A stretch of DNA of 64,000 nucleotides from NCBI GenBank assembly GCA_023374045.1, contig CM041782.1, positions 190,916,925 to 190,980,924 of the forward strand, read 5' to 3'. The notes under the pieces are model-generated. The model made no database searches. It was given only the letters and a program-made list of their open reading frames with translations, and was not told where the DNA came from. The position numbers and the translations under genes were made by a program. Positions 10,197 to 22,219 of this stretch are shown piece after piece (the first letter of the stretch is position 1; every line of letters begins with the position of its first letter). Origin of the DNA: Limonium bicolor (Eukaryota > Streptophyta > Magnoliopsida > Caryophyllales > Plumbaginaceae).

Positions 10197-10298
10197 GTGA
10201 GAATTTTTGGCGTCCCGTCAACCTTGATCCAATCCTGCAAGCCTTCTATTGCAGAATTGAATTAAGGGGAGCCATCTGTAGACACCAAAAATTCTCAC
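10197..10298 (+). promoter_or_regulatory. Polypurine tract of element F held between 15-bp inverted arms
   Basis: The tract TAAGGGGAGCCATC directly precedes the LTR start (TG at 10277). GTGAGAATTTTTGG (10197) is complementary to CCAAAAATTCTCAC inside the LTR start (to 10298), so the LTR junction and purine tract sit in a ~70-nt loop closed by a 15-bp stem. Confidence 0.7.
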
Positions 10299-10532
10299 CC
10301 CTCTTATTTATTTTTCAACCCAAAAAAAAAACAAGGTGGTCGTCCCCGCTTTCGATCAAAAGGATTTCCTTTTACTAACATTTAAATCTCACATTCCTAT
10401 GAGAAAGGGAGCACGAGCCTCTTATCGTAATCCGTTTTAACCTGCTTCATTTTTGTGTACACATTTTATTACTAAAAATATTTTACGGTTTTATTATGAT
10501 CCTGTATTATTGCTCCCGCAAACATACTGAAA

Positions 10533-10610
10533 GTCGATCTAGCGTAACTGGCCAGCATACCCATTAGACAGTCTACTAACCCGGGTTCGATTCCTGGTGC
10601 AAGCAGGATG
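10533..10610 (+). other. tRNA-derived segment 1 (degenerate)
   Basis: TAGCGTAACTGG fits the Pol III A box and GGTTCGATTCC the B box, about 45 bp apart. The T arm CCGGG-TTCGATT-CCTGG pairs, but acceptor and D stems do not. It is a tRNA relic or SINE-like head, not a working tRNA gene. Confidence 0.55.
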
Positions 10611-10675
10611 GCGTTTCTTTTCCATTTTAACCCGATACGAAGTATTTTATCTGTCTTCTACGCCCATATACTGAG

Positions 10676-10752
10676 TTCCGCTTTAGTCCAGCCGGGTAAG
10701 GGGTGATGAGTCTTGTTGGGCAACCCGAGTTCGAAACTCGGTAGCAACACTT
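10676..10752 (+). other. tRNA-derived segment 2 (degenerate)
   Basis: TAGTCCAGCCGGG resembles an A box, and CCGAG-TTCGAAA-CTCGG is a perfect 5-bp T arm. The rest does not fold as a tRNA. It lies about 65 bp after segment 1, suggesting a tandem tRNA-derived head. Confidence 0.5.
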
Positions 10753-13529
10753 GCCTCATTTTTTTTAGTTATCCCCTTTCTCTCTTTCAATCAGCCCAGA
10801 CATAGCCAGTGTCCGGCCCAGAAACAAAGCCCATGCTGTAAATAACCCACAAACCATCAAACATTCTCCTTTGGAAACCCTATTCCAACATTATAAAACA
10901 TTCTAAAAAACCCTACAGTATAACCACGTTTTGAACCAGCAGACATCAATCCCCAACATTCTCCTTCTGTTTTGTCTGGTGTCCTGTGTCCCTTACTCTA
11001 CCGGTATTCGAAAAGAAGAAGAACAAAAAACCCATAAACATTGTCGCTGCCCATTCTCTTCTTCCTCTCGAAGTCGAATTTGTAAGCCAGGAAACCCCCA
11101 GAAATCATCTCGATTTCATACTCTCTGTCTTCTCCCATTTCAAAATCACTGTGAAAACATTTCCGAATCGCTACCACCCCCACCATACTCACACCGGAAA
11201 TCCCCACCGTTTCGAACTCATCTCCATCACCAACAGTGTAAGTAGTATACTCCTCTTCCTTTTCCTATTCTATCGAAAATCTGCAATGTAATCGAAAACA
11301 AGCTTCGAATTCCCCATTTCGAAAGCTTTCTGGTTTTGGGAGGAACTGTCATCCCGTTGTTCCTTTGTCTCGACTTTCATTTTCCTTTTCCCTTTTGTTC
11401 TTTCTTTTTTTGAAAGCATTGCCCCGGTTTAGTCGGTCCCTAACCCATGATGGGTTGTGGGGTCTTCAAAATCATTTGAAATCGATGAACAAGCAAACTG
11501 GTTTTCTCTGGATGCCCCGATTTTTCTTTCTGTCGTATAACCCGGTATGGGCATTGAAGTCCACGAACAGGTCGGGGTGTGCTTAATATTAGTCCCCTAT
11601 GTACATATGTATTTGAGTTGCTCAGTTTTAATGCCTCCATAGCATCACAAGACTGGTTCATTTCAGTCCCGATTCCATGGTTGTTTCCTGATTCGTAAGT
11701 TGCGAGCAAAATTGGTCCATCTCCAGTCATAATATTGTCCGTTCTCATACTATGTTTCTGTTTGGATTTGCTATTAACGAGTACACTGGTCCATCTCCAG
11801 TCGAGAGCCTCACCCCTGTTGCTCTTATTCTACTTGGTGGTTTACCCTGCGAATCTCCTCTATTGTTCTTGGCCTAAGTTACGAATAAGACTCCAAATCT
11901 TCTGACTTCGTATAGTCATTGAGTGTCTGTTCTTCTAATGAAGAGTTTAGTCTCACCATCTTGGATGTTCGGCAGAGGGTACAGTTTCATTCTGTGAAAC
12001 TTATCTCGTTTTCCTTGCTAACCTGTTGAACTAATGTTGTTTTATCTCTGGTGTTATGAGATTTACAGGAAATTGTAAATACTCTTCCTTCGGTATTAAT
12101 CCTGGCTCCTATAATTACTCTTTGGGTCTCCATGAATATTATTGTCCATACGTTGTGTGGGTGCTCTATATCTTTGTCAAGTCTTTTGATGGTTACATGC
12201 AGATTGGGTTTGTTTCATTTTAATTCTGAAAATATACGCTCGGTAAGCATGATCTCTGTTGGTGTGTAGATGTTGTTTCATTTCACTTCTAGGAGGGGAA
12301 CCACTGAATTTTAGCCTCTAAGGTCTGTTCAGATTTATGTAGGTATATAAAGTTGATAGAAACCCCAGGGTTTACTTTGTTTGTCTGGAAATCGGTGGGA
12401 TTAATAATGGCAATCTTCAATCTGCTGCACTATCTGTTTCTCTTCAGTAGTTTAGTTGGTAGTTTTGTTTACCTAATAACAAACAGGAAGATGATTAGGA
12501 GTCCGCTTTGGTAATTCCATGAACCTATATTCTTTGCACCGATAAACAACATGTTTGATAAGGTCAGCTGGAAGTCTAAGCTAGGTTCTTGAATTGATGT
12601 TGAACTGTTTAACCCTCTAGTATGATCACCTAGGCTCTTGATAAAGCTTCGATTGAGTCAAAATCTCCTCAGAATTCATTGGTGATCTGTGTATAATCTG
12701 GTAGATTCTTAGATCGGCCGACTTAGGCATTTGATAAGCAGTAAACAAGGGATAAAATAAAATGGAATGGGTATTCTTGGTTTAAGCCGCATTTGCAATT
12801 TTCCTGGTTTTGGTAACTTGACTTCAGTTTGCTTATTCTCTCGCTTGTGGTCTGTACTTTACTCATGTCTGGTTGTCCTGTGGTGTGTATGCATTCATGT
12901 CTACATTTGATTTGTTTCTTACGAAATTTCCACCCACTGTTTGACTTTGACTACTCTATTTAAGCCCTAGTTATTCCTCTTAGGACCTTTTAAGGTGACA
13001 GAAAAGTTTAGGATGCCTTATCGCCCCACACCTAACGGGTCTCTCATTCGTTTCGTGGGGCAATAATCTCCTATAACTTCAGAAAACACCCAAACCACCC
13101 TTATATGTATATAAGAATAAAACTTTAAAGAAACAAGCCCTTAAGGCTATTTAGGAGGGTTTAGGATGTGAAACCACCCCATGCCTAACGGGTCTCTCAT
13201 TCGTTTTATGTGGGTGGAATCCTCTTTTACCCTCAATACACCCATAATCAAGATTAATTGGTTAATAAACCTTATTATTCCATTCTGATCCAAAACCCTC
13301 TCCTTTGATCATCATTCCAAAAAAAAAAAAGGTCAAAACCAGGATTGTCTCTCGGTTTCATTCATCACTTTTCAAAATTCAAACCCTCTCCCTGTTTTAA
13401 CTAACTGTTGCTAGCCCACTTCCAAGAGCCAATCCGGCCCACAACTTTAAAAGTCCACTAACCTGGTCCAAACTCTTTAGTTCATAAATCAATCCCCCTA
13501 CCTCACAAGTCTAGCCTGAAGTTCCACCA

Positions 13530-14150
13530 TCGTAGCCCAAAAACCAAAGCCCAAGGCCCAAACCGAAGCCCGAAATCGAAACCCAAAGCCCAATACCTCA
13601 TCATCAAACCCAAGGCCCAATATCTCATCACCCAAACCCGCGGCCCAGACCTATATCCAAACCTTCGGCCCAAGACCCATGTCCCAAGCTCTCGGCCCAA
13701 AAATAGAAACCCAAGGCCCATCAGTCCAAATCGGCCCAGCAGCCCCAATTGGCCCATTATCAAGTCCAAGCCCTTCCGGCCCATTACCTAGCCCATTCGG
13801 CCCGTTACCTAGCCCAAGCTCATTTGGCCCATTACCAAGCCCAATCCGGCTCAACCCACCAAGTCCAAAGTCTAAAGACCCAAGTCCACGACCCCAAGTC
13901 CAGTCTCGGCCCAAGTCCAGTTTTGGCCCAAACCCAATCTGGGCCCAATTCCACCAAACCCAACCCATCTCAAACCCGGCCCATTATCCAAACCCGGCCC
14001 ACTATCCAAATCCGGCCCAAGTTTATAAACCCGGCCCAAGTTCATAAACCCGGCCCAAGTTCACAAGTCCGACCCAAGTTCATAAACCCAGCCCATTATC
14101 CAAGCCCAAAATCCAAATCCGGCCCAAGCCCAAGTCTACAAAATCAATCG
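13530..14150 (+). repeat. GGCCCA-rich degenerate repeat in LTR F
   Basis: Dozens of (C/T)GGCCCA words spaced about 10-20 bp, including near-tandem CCCGGCCCAAGTTCATAAA units around 14010-14090. This composition produces long overlapping ORFs on both strands that are not genes. Confidence 0.8.
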
Positions 14151-14199
14151 AGTTAAGTCCACAAAAATCAAGTTAAGTCCACAAGAATCAAACCTTGAC

Positions 14200-14345
14200 C
14201 AGAAAACGTTGACCTTGACCAAAAACATTGACCTTGACCAAAAACGTTGACCTTGACAAAAAACGTTGACCTTGACTAAAAATGTTAACCTAGACCAAAA
14301 ACGTTGACCTTGACCAAAAACGTTGACCTTGACCCAACTTTGACC
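14200..14345 (+). repeat. ~21-bp tandem repeat GTTGACCTTGACCAAAAAC
   Basis: About seven copies of a TTGACC-rich unit. TTGACC contains the W-box core TTGAC bound by plant WRKY factors, so it is a possible regulatory array. This is motif-based only. Confidence 0.8.
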
Positions 14346-14821
14346 CAACTCGAAATTCAATCTAGTTCAAGCCTGAACCTCAATCCAAACCGAACCTATT
14401 TCATCAAGCTCAATTCAACTCAAACCCAAATACATTTCATCCAATCCACACCCACTTGTAAATCCCTTTCAAAATCTAAAAACCCCAAAAAGAGTTTCAA
14501 AACAATCATTTTATTAAAATCTTATCAAGTTTTCAAAGAAACCATTTTGTGGAATTTAAAAAGGAAAAACTCTTCTCACATCACAGAAAACTCTTCTCTA
14601 TTGCAGAAAGTTCTTCTCACATATACAGAAAGTTTTCTCCTAAAAACCTTTCTCAAAATTAGTGTTTCTTCGTCGAGATTCCGAACAACTTCAAACACTT
14701 TCCAATTCAGTTTCCAAACTAAAAATAAGCCGTTTTCGGGGAACATGTAATGTCTATCACTTTCAAAGAGCGTTTTCTTCCTTGTTAGACATCGCCTGTC
14801 TCTCTTCCAAATAAAAATCCG

Positions 14822-14975
14822 AGGCGGGGCGCTGGGGTCATAACCTCCCTTGTCGCAGTCTGGATCTCATTAGGCGGGGCATTAGGGTGACAAATCTCCC
14901 CTAATTGCAGCCTAGATTTTTACAAGGCGGGGTGCTAGGGAAGTAACGACCTTCCTAGTTGCAGCCAGGATTTTA
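14822..14975 (+). repeat. ~50-53 bp repeat, three copies (AGGCGGGG...GCAG)
   Basis: Units starting AGGCGGGG at 14822, 14872 and 14925, each continuing to a TTGCAGYC word. They are imperfect but clear. Confidence 0.75.
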
Positions 14976-16005
14976 GAATCGTCTAACTCCCTTCCGCTCG
15001 ATTTCAATGTTTTCGGTTTTTAATGTTTTAAAACCCGGGAGTTAGAGACGTTATTAGGGTTCGACCGGGAACATCTCATTCATGGTGTTTCTCTCTGAAT
15101 CCTATTCTTCGACATAAATTCATTGCCCCATCTTTTGAGCCTCGGCACTTTCCATTAATAAAGTGTCATGTTCGAGGGGATACATAGGGTAATCCCTTGG
15201 GATTATCCGCCCTTTTACAATAAAAAATGATTTTTCTGTCTTAAAAACTTTAAAAGAGACAATTCTGAGTAACCAATCCAACATTTCAATTAGAGCACTA
15301 GAAACCATAAACCTTCTCAACCCTCCTCTGAACCAACTCTAAGTCACATAGGACTTCCAATTCTTGAAAACTCCGAGAAACCCGAAACATCTTCAAAATC
15401 CGAATACTTGCAAACCAAATATCCTCTTCCATACTCAATCATCCTTAAAACCCGAATTCCTCTTCAACCCATTCGATTTCTTAAAACACCTCAAAAATTG
15501 GACCTTTCTAAAAGATGAACCTAACAAACCCGGGAAACTCATCAACTCTAACAAATGATCCAAACATCCCTTAACTCCACAAGAATGACCAAAATCCCCT
15601 TAGCCTCACAAAAGCCGAGACAAATCCAATCCCCTCAAAAATAATCAAAACCTCTCAACCCTTTGACTATTCCCACGAGCCAATAGTTCGAGACCAGCCT
15701 ATCTCCTCAAACTCTTCAAAATCACCTACTCCTCAATCCACACTCAGTCCGATCCTTTGGCTTTAATTGAATCTCTCTAAAAAGGTTTTGAAAGAAGGTA
15801 ATCCCGATAATTGGAGACCGAGGTTTCCTCGGGCACCAATCCAAGGTTGTGGTCATTGCCATTTCCAAGGGGTGTAACCCAGTGCGAACCCACATAGAAT
15901 CTCTAGTATGCCAGATAAGTCCCATCCATAGGCAGCAAGTTCAGAGTCAATCAACGGTTCTTAGAACCCTTCTTCTCCCTTCCTAGTTCCTTAGGTCAAA
16001 CTAGG

Positions 16006-16251
16006 TGGCGACTCTAGTCAATTCCGCCCTTAGGGCATAAGTCCGCGTGGAGCCCATCGAGAGCGGGTGTAGTGCACACTTGCACTCCCCTTTATGCTTT
16101 CTGGGAAAGACGGACGATTTAGTAGGTGTTTGAGGGATGCCAGAATAACGGGTTTTCACCCTCCACAGAATGGCATATTTCTAGAATTTTGGCTTTTCAG
16201 TCAAACCATATTTAGATTGACCCCCCTCATACCGAAAAATCACCCTCCACA
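16006..16251 (+). promoter_or_regulatory. Primer site and leader remnant of element F
   Basis: TGGCGACTC matches the tRNA-Arg-type primer site used by Ogre/Tat elements. About 240 bp of leader follows, up to a junction with a C LTR fragment. No gene is seen. Confidence 0.6.
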
Positions 16252-16420
16252 CACCCAAGTCTCTCCAAGCTTAGAGCACGTTTTTGCCCAAATTGCCCTT
16301 AAGGCATTTTCTTGTGTTTTCCTTGGTTTAAATTGCCTACCAATCTCTCTAAGGCATATTTTAGCCTTACTACATCATATATTGATGTTTACTTAACATA
16401 CTTAGGTTTGGGGTATTTCA
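16252..16420 (-). repeat. Truncated C LTR (5' 169 bp in element orientation)
   Basis: Identical in layout to the first ~169 bp of the other C LTRs, ending in the TGAAATACCCC terminus at 16420 and a purine tract. The break with element F is abrupt at about 16251. Confidence 0.85.
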
Positions 16421-16455
16421 ATCTACCCCCCTTAAAAGAACTTTGTCCCTAAAGT
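16421..16455 (-). promoter_or_regulatory. Polypurine tract with upstream hairpin (element C copy 1)
   Basis: Minus strand TTTTAAGGGGGGTAGAT directly precedes the LTR. It follows a stem AACTTT/AAAGTT. The hairpin-plus-tract layout recurs at 25516-25552 and in B at 52262-52296. Confidence 0.75.
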
Positions 16456-16671
16456 TCCCATGCATCATATCTTATTAGAACACATGTCTTATCTCATTCC
16501 ATAGATCATATAGATCATACTTATGTATACTTAAACTCATTGAATCATTAGATCCACCATATGCTTATACTTAAATATCACACAACACGCTTAAGCATGT
16601 ATAGCACTCAAAATTCCCTTTGTTCCTTTTGATGATTAAAACATTCACATAATTTCCAACGTATCCTCCCA

Positions 16672-16800
16672 TGTCACCGGTCCGTAGACAATGGCTCGTT
16701 CGTCCTCGTCACCATGGGCCAGAATACAAAACAACTCTGCTCTCCCCATGTCACCGGTCCGAAGACAAAGGCTCGTGCGTCCTCGACTTCATGGGCGAGA
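16672..16800 (-). repeat. ~70-bp direct repeat in C internal region
   Basis: The block beginning CATGTCACCGGTCCG occurs twice, followed by AGACAA-GGCTCGT-CGTCCTCG and an ATGGGC end. The same pair is present in copy 2 (33490-33620), where D inserted at its first base. Confidence 0.8.
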
Positions 16801-19800
16801 CTCAGTAAAAAGGTAATCCTTTTTATGAGGTCATGTGAGGAATAATTCCTCTAATTAAAAATACAATCAACTCCAATTTCGTTTTATACTAACGCCTCCA
16901 TCCTTAGCGTGATTTAATTGTGACCACTGGTAGGGAGTTTCAGGAATCATCCAACCCTAATGTGATCAGCATCAGTGTAGAACTATCCTTCCACCCAAAT
17001 TTGTGTTCGGGTTCCCTTGATCCCTATAAAATCAAGTTCCACCTCCCACGTCATTTTCAAACATCAATTAATTCACTCATGTCCAATTTTCTATCTTTTT
17101 AGTCTTTCTAATCGTAATCAATACATCCCCAAGGTGTGGACTCAGTCCATCAATCATTCCCAGTTCATCTCTTAGTAATTACTTCAAGACTTAAATTCCT
17201 ACTAAGTTCTATAACCGTCTCATACCAATTCTCGCCATCTTATATCTCATAGCATTACTATCTTCTTCCTTATATTCATATCGAACAGTATCCCATAGTG
17301 TTATCTTATTCTTATCTCACACATAGTCTCATATCGACTCATACCTCATATATTCCTTATTTCTTAAGTCTCCTTAATCCTCTTCCTTAATTCTCTTAAC
17401 TTGTACTCACACCGGAGTTAACAAGATAGGTACTTAATATGTAAGGTATTCACATCTTCTGTGTGCAATAACCATGATTTTATCTTAAAATGTTTATGTA
17501 AAACATATTCTCAAATTATTTTATGCTATGCACACCGTAGTTTATGTACTCAATACACAAACATACGCTAAGCGGGTTTCGCTCTACCCCCTTAAAATGG
17601 ATTACGCCCACGTAATCAACATTATATCATCCTTGAACATAAGTTCAAGATGTCTAATTCTTACCAAGCATTCTAGCTTCCATGCCGTTTATCTCACTTA
17701 TAATTCGATCAGAGGGTCATAACTATGCTAATGACTTAGTCTCTGCATCGAGGATTCTTAACGGTACTTATACCATTTCCTTAACTTAGTTTGGTCTAAT
17801 CTCAAAGGTAGTGGTCTGCTAGCTTCAGCTGCGCGACTCTGATAATCTTAGGCTTAACTGCCTTTCTAAACGTTCATAGTATTGTATATCCTTCTGCCTC
17901 CTTACAATTTAGGAATATTGGTCTCTCAGTGGACATGTGTTATCTTTTTATATACACGGCCTTAATGAGTTGTAACTCGTCTATCCATTCTCCTTGAAGA
18001 TCTTATGTTCACACTCTTAGTGTTTTCTCGAATGTCTAAATTGTTCTTTCCATCTGACCTTTGGTCTGAGGATGATTCTTAATCTGAAACTGCTGTTTAG
18101 TGCTTAGTGCGCTGTATAGTTTATCCTTAACTTCTTAAGACATGTCCAATGTCTGTGCTTAACAATCCATGCTCTTCGCACTTCATAGTCCTTAATTATT
18201 TGTTCTCTGATTCCTTTGTGTTGTTGGTTCAACTGAATTCTTCTCTTTGGTTGTTTGCGGTAGTAGCTGCTCTTGTCTGATCTTGCGTCGTGTCCATGGT
18301 ACGGAGTCGACTACTTCCCGTGTTCCTTACACCACTCGTCCACATGCATGGGGTACCTTACTGGTACATTACTACTTACCCAACTAACTCATAAATGAGC
18401 GTGTTAGGCCTGCAAGCCCCTGTGGGGTGCAGTCGTCCCACGTCTCGTTTTAGTAAACTCATAGTGTTCGTCACACATTTAGCTATTGCTAATTATGAAG
18501 TATTCTGTTGTCGATCTCCTCTTCATCGTTCCATGATAACATTTATGTTCTTCTTGAACTTAATCAAGGGAAATGTATTTACTGTGTTCTTAAGTATGGT
18601 ATGCTCTAGTTCTTTCTGTATCCCGTACTGATTCGGTCTCTTAGCGACTGAGGTCTCTTCCCATAGAGCCTCTTATCTTCTTTCTCGTATTTGTTCTACT
18701 AGGAATGCACTTCCAGTTCCTTAAGGAGTGGGTAGTGTGCTTCTTGTGAAATCTTACCTAACCAGGTTCAGACTACTGGCATCAATGCACAGTTCGTCTA
18801 CCATCTTATTTCCTTACTCATATTGGTTTCTGCTCACAGATCTAGTTGCCTCGGTGTCAATATTTGACGGCTTATAAATAATGGTCACTTTACTGCGCAC
18901 CATGACTTAATCCCCCTTATATAAATATTGTACTCACGACCACTACTACCGTGGTAGCTGGCTCTTACTCTGTTGCCCATTGATGGCGCAACTACTTACT
19001 CATTTACTCTAACATCTTATCTTACATTCAATCCCTTCTTGGTGTAAACACACTGGGAGTTCTCTAATTTCGGTGTTTGGCGGTTGCCGTACCGTGTTGT
19101 AAAATGGTTATCTCTTAATATGAAGATGTTCTGCTTCAATTTCAGATTCGTAAGTAGGCTAATTTCTCTCACATTCCTTCATCCTTTATGATGTTATTTA
19201 CCATGTAATTTGACCGGTTCCTGAAGAAGTCATCCGCTGAATCACAAGCTCTTCTGAGCATTGGTCACTTGACGTGCCATAATGTGCACTCACAATGTTT
19301 ATCTCTGACGATTACTGGTTCTTACATCCTGGGTGTTGGATATGGGGTTTATCTCTGCAGCCTTCCTTATTACTCAAGTGTATCTGGTATGTTCTAAGGT
19401 AATCTCAAGGTTTACAGTTCCCATTCTCTAACAAAAGTGTATTATTTCTCGAATAAGTGAAAGCCCTTTTTGAGGGGTTTATTCCCACTCTTGGCCTCAC
19501 AACAAGGAGAGGTATCCCCACCCTAAAGGCATGGTTCGTTCTCCGCCCCTGTCAATGTACTATCTCATTATTCTCATTGGTGCCTTTTCCTGGCAATATT
19601 TTCCACAATCTAAGTTATAGGTTTGGTAACCGTTCATATCTACGAATTGTAGTTCATTCGTGGCTTAAATAAGCTCTCTTACAACTTACTGCGCCTCGAG
19701 CTCTGATGTGGTTAACTTCCTTGGCTCGTAGGCTCTTAGTGCTTAATGCCTCAGTCCATTACTTGTACTCTTATTCATCTGTAGGTCATCCTTATAGGTT

Positions 19801-20641
19801 TTTGTTTCTTCGAACATTATCCACCGTTAGGTTACATATTGAATGTAGTATCGGGTTTCATGGTAAGTTGCTGCATCCTGCTTCCTGCTATGGAAGTTAA
19901 TTCAGGTGATCAGAGGTTACTTAGTGTCCTCTAAAATACTGTCATTTTACTAGACTTATGTCTTTTAGCAGTCAAGGTTAGGTTCGTATTAGGCGTTTGT
20001 CTTACGGTGTCCAAGTTGGATATCATCCTGTCATCTTATACTTCCATCTCAACGCTTCGTTCAACTTCCGTTGACTACGCCACCCGTTGATGAATGAGTT
20101 AGACGAACAGTATTAACTGTCATTCATCAGTTTGTCAGGCTCGACCATGCCCACTCTGTGGGGGTGGTCCTCTGAGCTTCCCTCTGTCGGGATTGTATAT
20201 CTTTAACCCTTAGTAGATTACTGCTTAAGTTTATTCCTTCTGTCCCTGTTTCCGGGGTTCACCAACATCTTCATTGTAGAATGTTTGTTATTGGTATTCT
20301 TAATGGTCACTCTGGGAGTCTTATCGCATTTCTGTTGGAAGTCATTGCGTCGACAGTCTCAATCGTATTCCGTAATGCATTCCTTGTACGTTATCACTTG
20401 CGTAGTGTTTTGCTCGCATTACTGAGCGATCTCTTACGTTTTCCTCTCGGGGTTTGGGATTAATGTTCTTACCGCACTGTCGGTTGTTGTTGTAGTAGAT
20501 TGTACCGTTGCCAATATTTTTATCGTTTAGTATTTTGTCCAAGTTCAGCTCCCTGCTGACTGGTGTGCCCACTCATCTCATCCTGGTCAGGCCGTTAGGC
20601 CCTTCCAAGGCCTCATTCTCCTTTGTAGCTTAACCGTGGTA

Positions 20642-20661
20642 GCACTTGCGATGGCAAGTGC
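20642..20661 (-). other. Conserved palindrome GCACTTGC-N4-GCAAGTGC
   Basis: An 8-bp perfect stem with 4-nt loop. Element E has the same stem with a different loop (61330-61349). In C copy 2 (about 37485-37505) one base of the stem is changed. Confidence 0.7.
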
Positions 20662-21596
20662 GCCATGCAAGATGAGCTTCCGGTACCGTGTGCGTCGGTA
20701 GTGGTACTTCCACCTAGTTTCCATGCATATCTTTAATAGTCCTCGGGACTCCTTCGATATTCTATAGTTTGGATAACTAGCCATCCGGCAGTTTCCTGTT
20801 GGTTTGACCGTACTGTCACTTATCCGGTGTTCCTCTTTCTGAGGGAACCCCTTATTATTTTCTTATGTCTTAATCCTCGCTCCCATTCCCACACATTTTG
20901 TCGTGGTTACTAAGTAATGATCCTCCTTTAGGCACTACATCGTAGTCCTATTCTGGTATACAGTAGTACACGTCCTTATTGTCGCTTGCGCTATGTCGGC
21001 CAGGTTTTGTAACCTTTCTCATTGCGTGGGGTTTGGAGTTCCCTTTTCTAACTGGTCCTTCCAGTATTCTTAACTTTCATGCTTGGTATTATCCCACTGT
21101 TATGCTCATTCGGACCAATGTCCGGTACTCACGTCGCTTATCTTTCTTTATCCATTACACTCGTAGTGCTTTCCTTATCATCGGTATTACGGGTTATTTC
21201 GACTGCGTAGCATGTCGACCCATGTTGCCGGTAATTACTGTTCCTTTATTGATAGAATTCCATAGGTAGCGCCTGTTTCTTAGTTGCACTCCATTAAAAC
21301 CTCCAAGTTCTCCGTAACTGTTGTGCAACAAGATGTTTCTCCTATAGCTTACTGTTAACTAACTGCCCGATCGGGTTTCCCCGAGTAAGAGAAGGCTTTC
21401 TTCTCTCTGGCGTTGTTCCACATATTCAGGGTTAGGGATGTGGAGGGCGGGTCTAGGTACTATGGATATCCGGTAAATACCGGGAAGTCCTGACTAACGC
21501 ACCTCTCACTCTATCACTCAACCCTTAACCCATAACTCAAACTCAACCTCAGTATTCACCTAAGTTCGGTATTTCTTGTCTTCAGAGCATAACTAC

Positions 21597-21608
21597 GCTC
21601 TGATACCA
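21597..21608 (-). promoter_or_regulatory. tRNA-iMet primer site (C copy 1)
   Basis: Minus strand TGGTATCAGAGC, five bases from the LTR end, within an inverted repeat with 21590-21580 (one wobble pair). Confidence 0.85.
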
Positions 21609-22219
21609 CTTTTTGTAACACCCCATCTCGATCCAATTGTGGTTATCACAAACTTATCACCATATATACAAACTCTACAGCGGATCCAAATACATTCCAG
21701 GACCTTGCCACGGTCTGACTACAGAATATACCGAACATTAGTGCATACCAATCTTAACCAAATACATATCCTTCTTACAATCCCCTCACATCCTATACAT
21801 CTTACTAACTCAAAATGCCAAACGAGTGTACATGCACAACTCGTAGGCCACACTTAACCCGTAACGCTTGTACCCCATCTTACTCTCGTGACGGCCGCCT
21901 CCTGACATTCACCTGTGTAGTAAAAACAGCCCCCAAAGGGGGTCAACACGAATGCTGGTACGATCCTCCCATGGCCCCCAAGCTAACGTGGCTACGACGA
22001 CTAATTGTCGATAGCATGGAGGTTGATTAGATGCACAACATAATAGAAAGTGCAGTAAACAGCAATCCAAATATGAACAATCAAAGTTCAAACATAATGA
22101 ACGACTTAAATGCGTTCCCTTAATTAGAGAGTTAATTATTTAACTCCTTAAGTTATGTTTCCTCTTAATCTTAGTCCATCCTTATCTTACCTCAATCTTA
22201 GTCTTATCTTAGCCTTAGA

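Larger units (their letters stand above)
10277..15998 (+). repeat. LTR of element F (~5.7 kb)
   Basis: Starts TGTAGACACC after a purine tract and ends near GGTCA, about seven bases before the primer-like TGGCGACTC. A length near 5 kb is typical of Ogre elements. It contains two tRNA-derived segments, a GGCCCA-rich region and two small tandem repeats. The 3' end is approximate. ORFs inside look like repeat and low-complexity artefacts, and no gene is supported. Confidence 0.72.
7823..16251 (+). mobile_element. Element F: Ogre/Tat-like retrotransposon 3' region and LTR
   Basis: The stretch holds a 3' untranslated region with three tandem arrays, a purine tract, an LTR of about 5.7 kb starting TGTAGACACC and, after it, a TGGCGACTC primer site (tRNA-Arg-like) with ~240 bp of leader. 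ACTACGTAAGG and TACGTAGGCAACC near 8185-8235 are familiar from the pol-to-LTR region of Tat/Ogre elements. No gag or pol is present; they would lie left of element A, which is inserted at 7823. The right end is cut at about 16251 by a fragment of a C LTR. Confidence 0.75.
16421..21613 (-). other. Non-coding internal region of C, copy 1 (5.2 kb)
   Basis: No ORF above about 100 codons on either strand and no recognisable Gag or Pol residues. It begins with the primer site (21608-21597) and ends with the tract at 16436-16421, preceded by a hairpin. Parts are shared with element E on the other side of the window: the perfect palindrome around GCACTTGC/GCAAGTGC (20642-20661) and the word GGCCTAACGGCC nearby. 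Copy 2 is nearly the same. Confidence 0.75.

Noticed and set aside
10533..10610. Functional tRNA gene
   Set aside because: Only the boxes and T arm fit; acceptor and D stems do not pair.
13503..14156. Overlapping Gly/Trp-rich and Pro/Ser-rich ORFs on both strands
   Set aside because: They come from the GGCCCA-rich repeat of the F LTR; composition alone keeps frames open.
20342..20572. Element-sense ORF of 76-82 codons in both C internal copies
   Set aside because: The matching E sequence (near 61500) does not keep the frame, so there is no sign of coding selection.
20979..21269. 96-codon ORF in C internal region, repeated at 37817-38107
   Set aside because: Repeated only because the C region is duplicated; it lies antisense to the element, has no recognisable domain, and has no counterpart in E.
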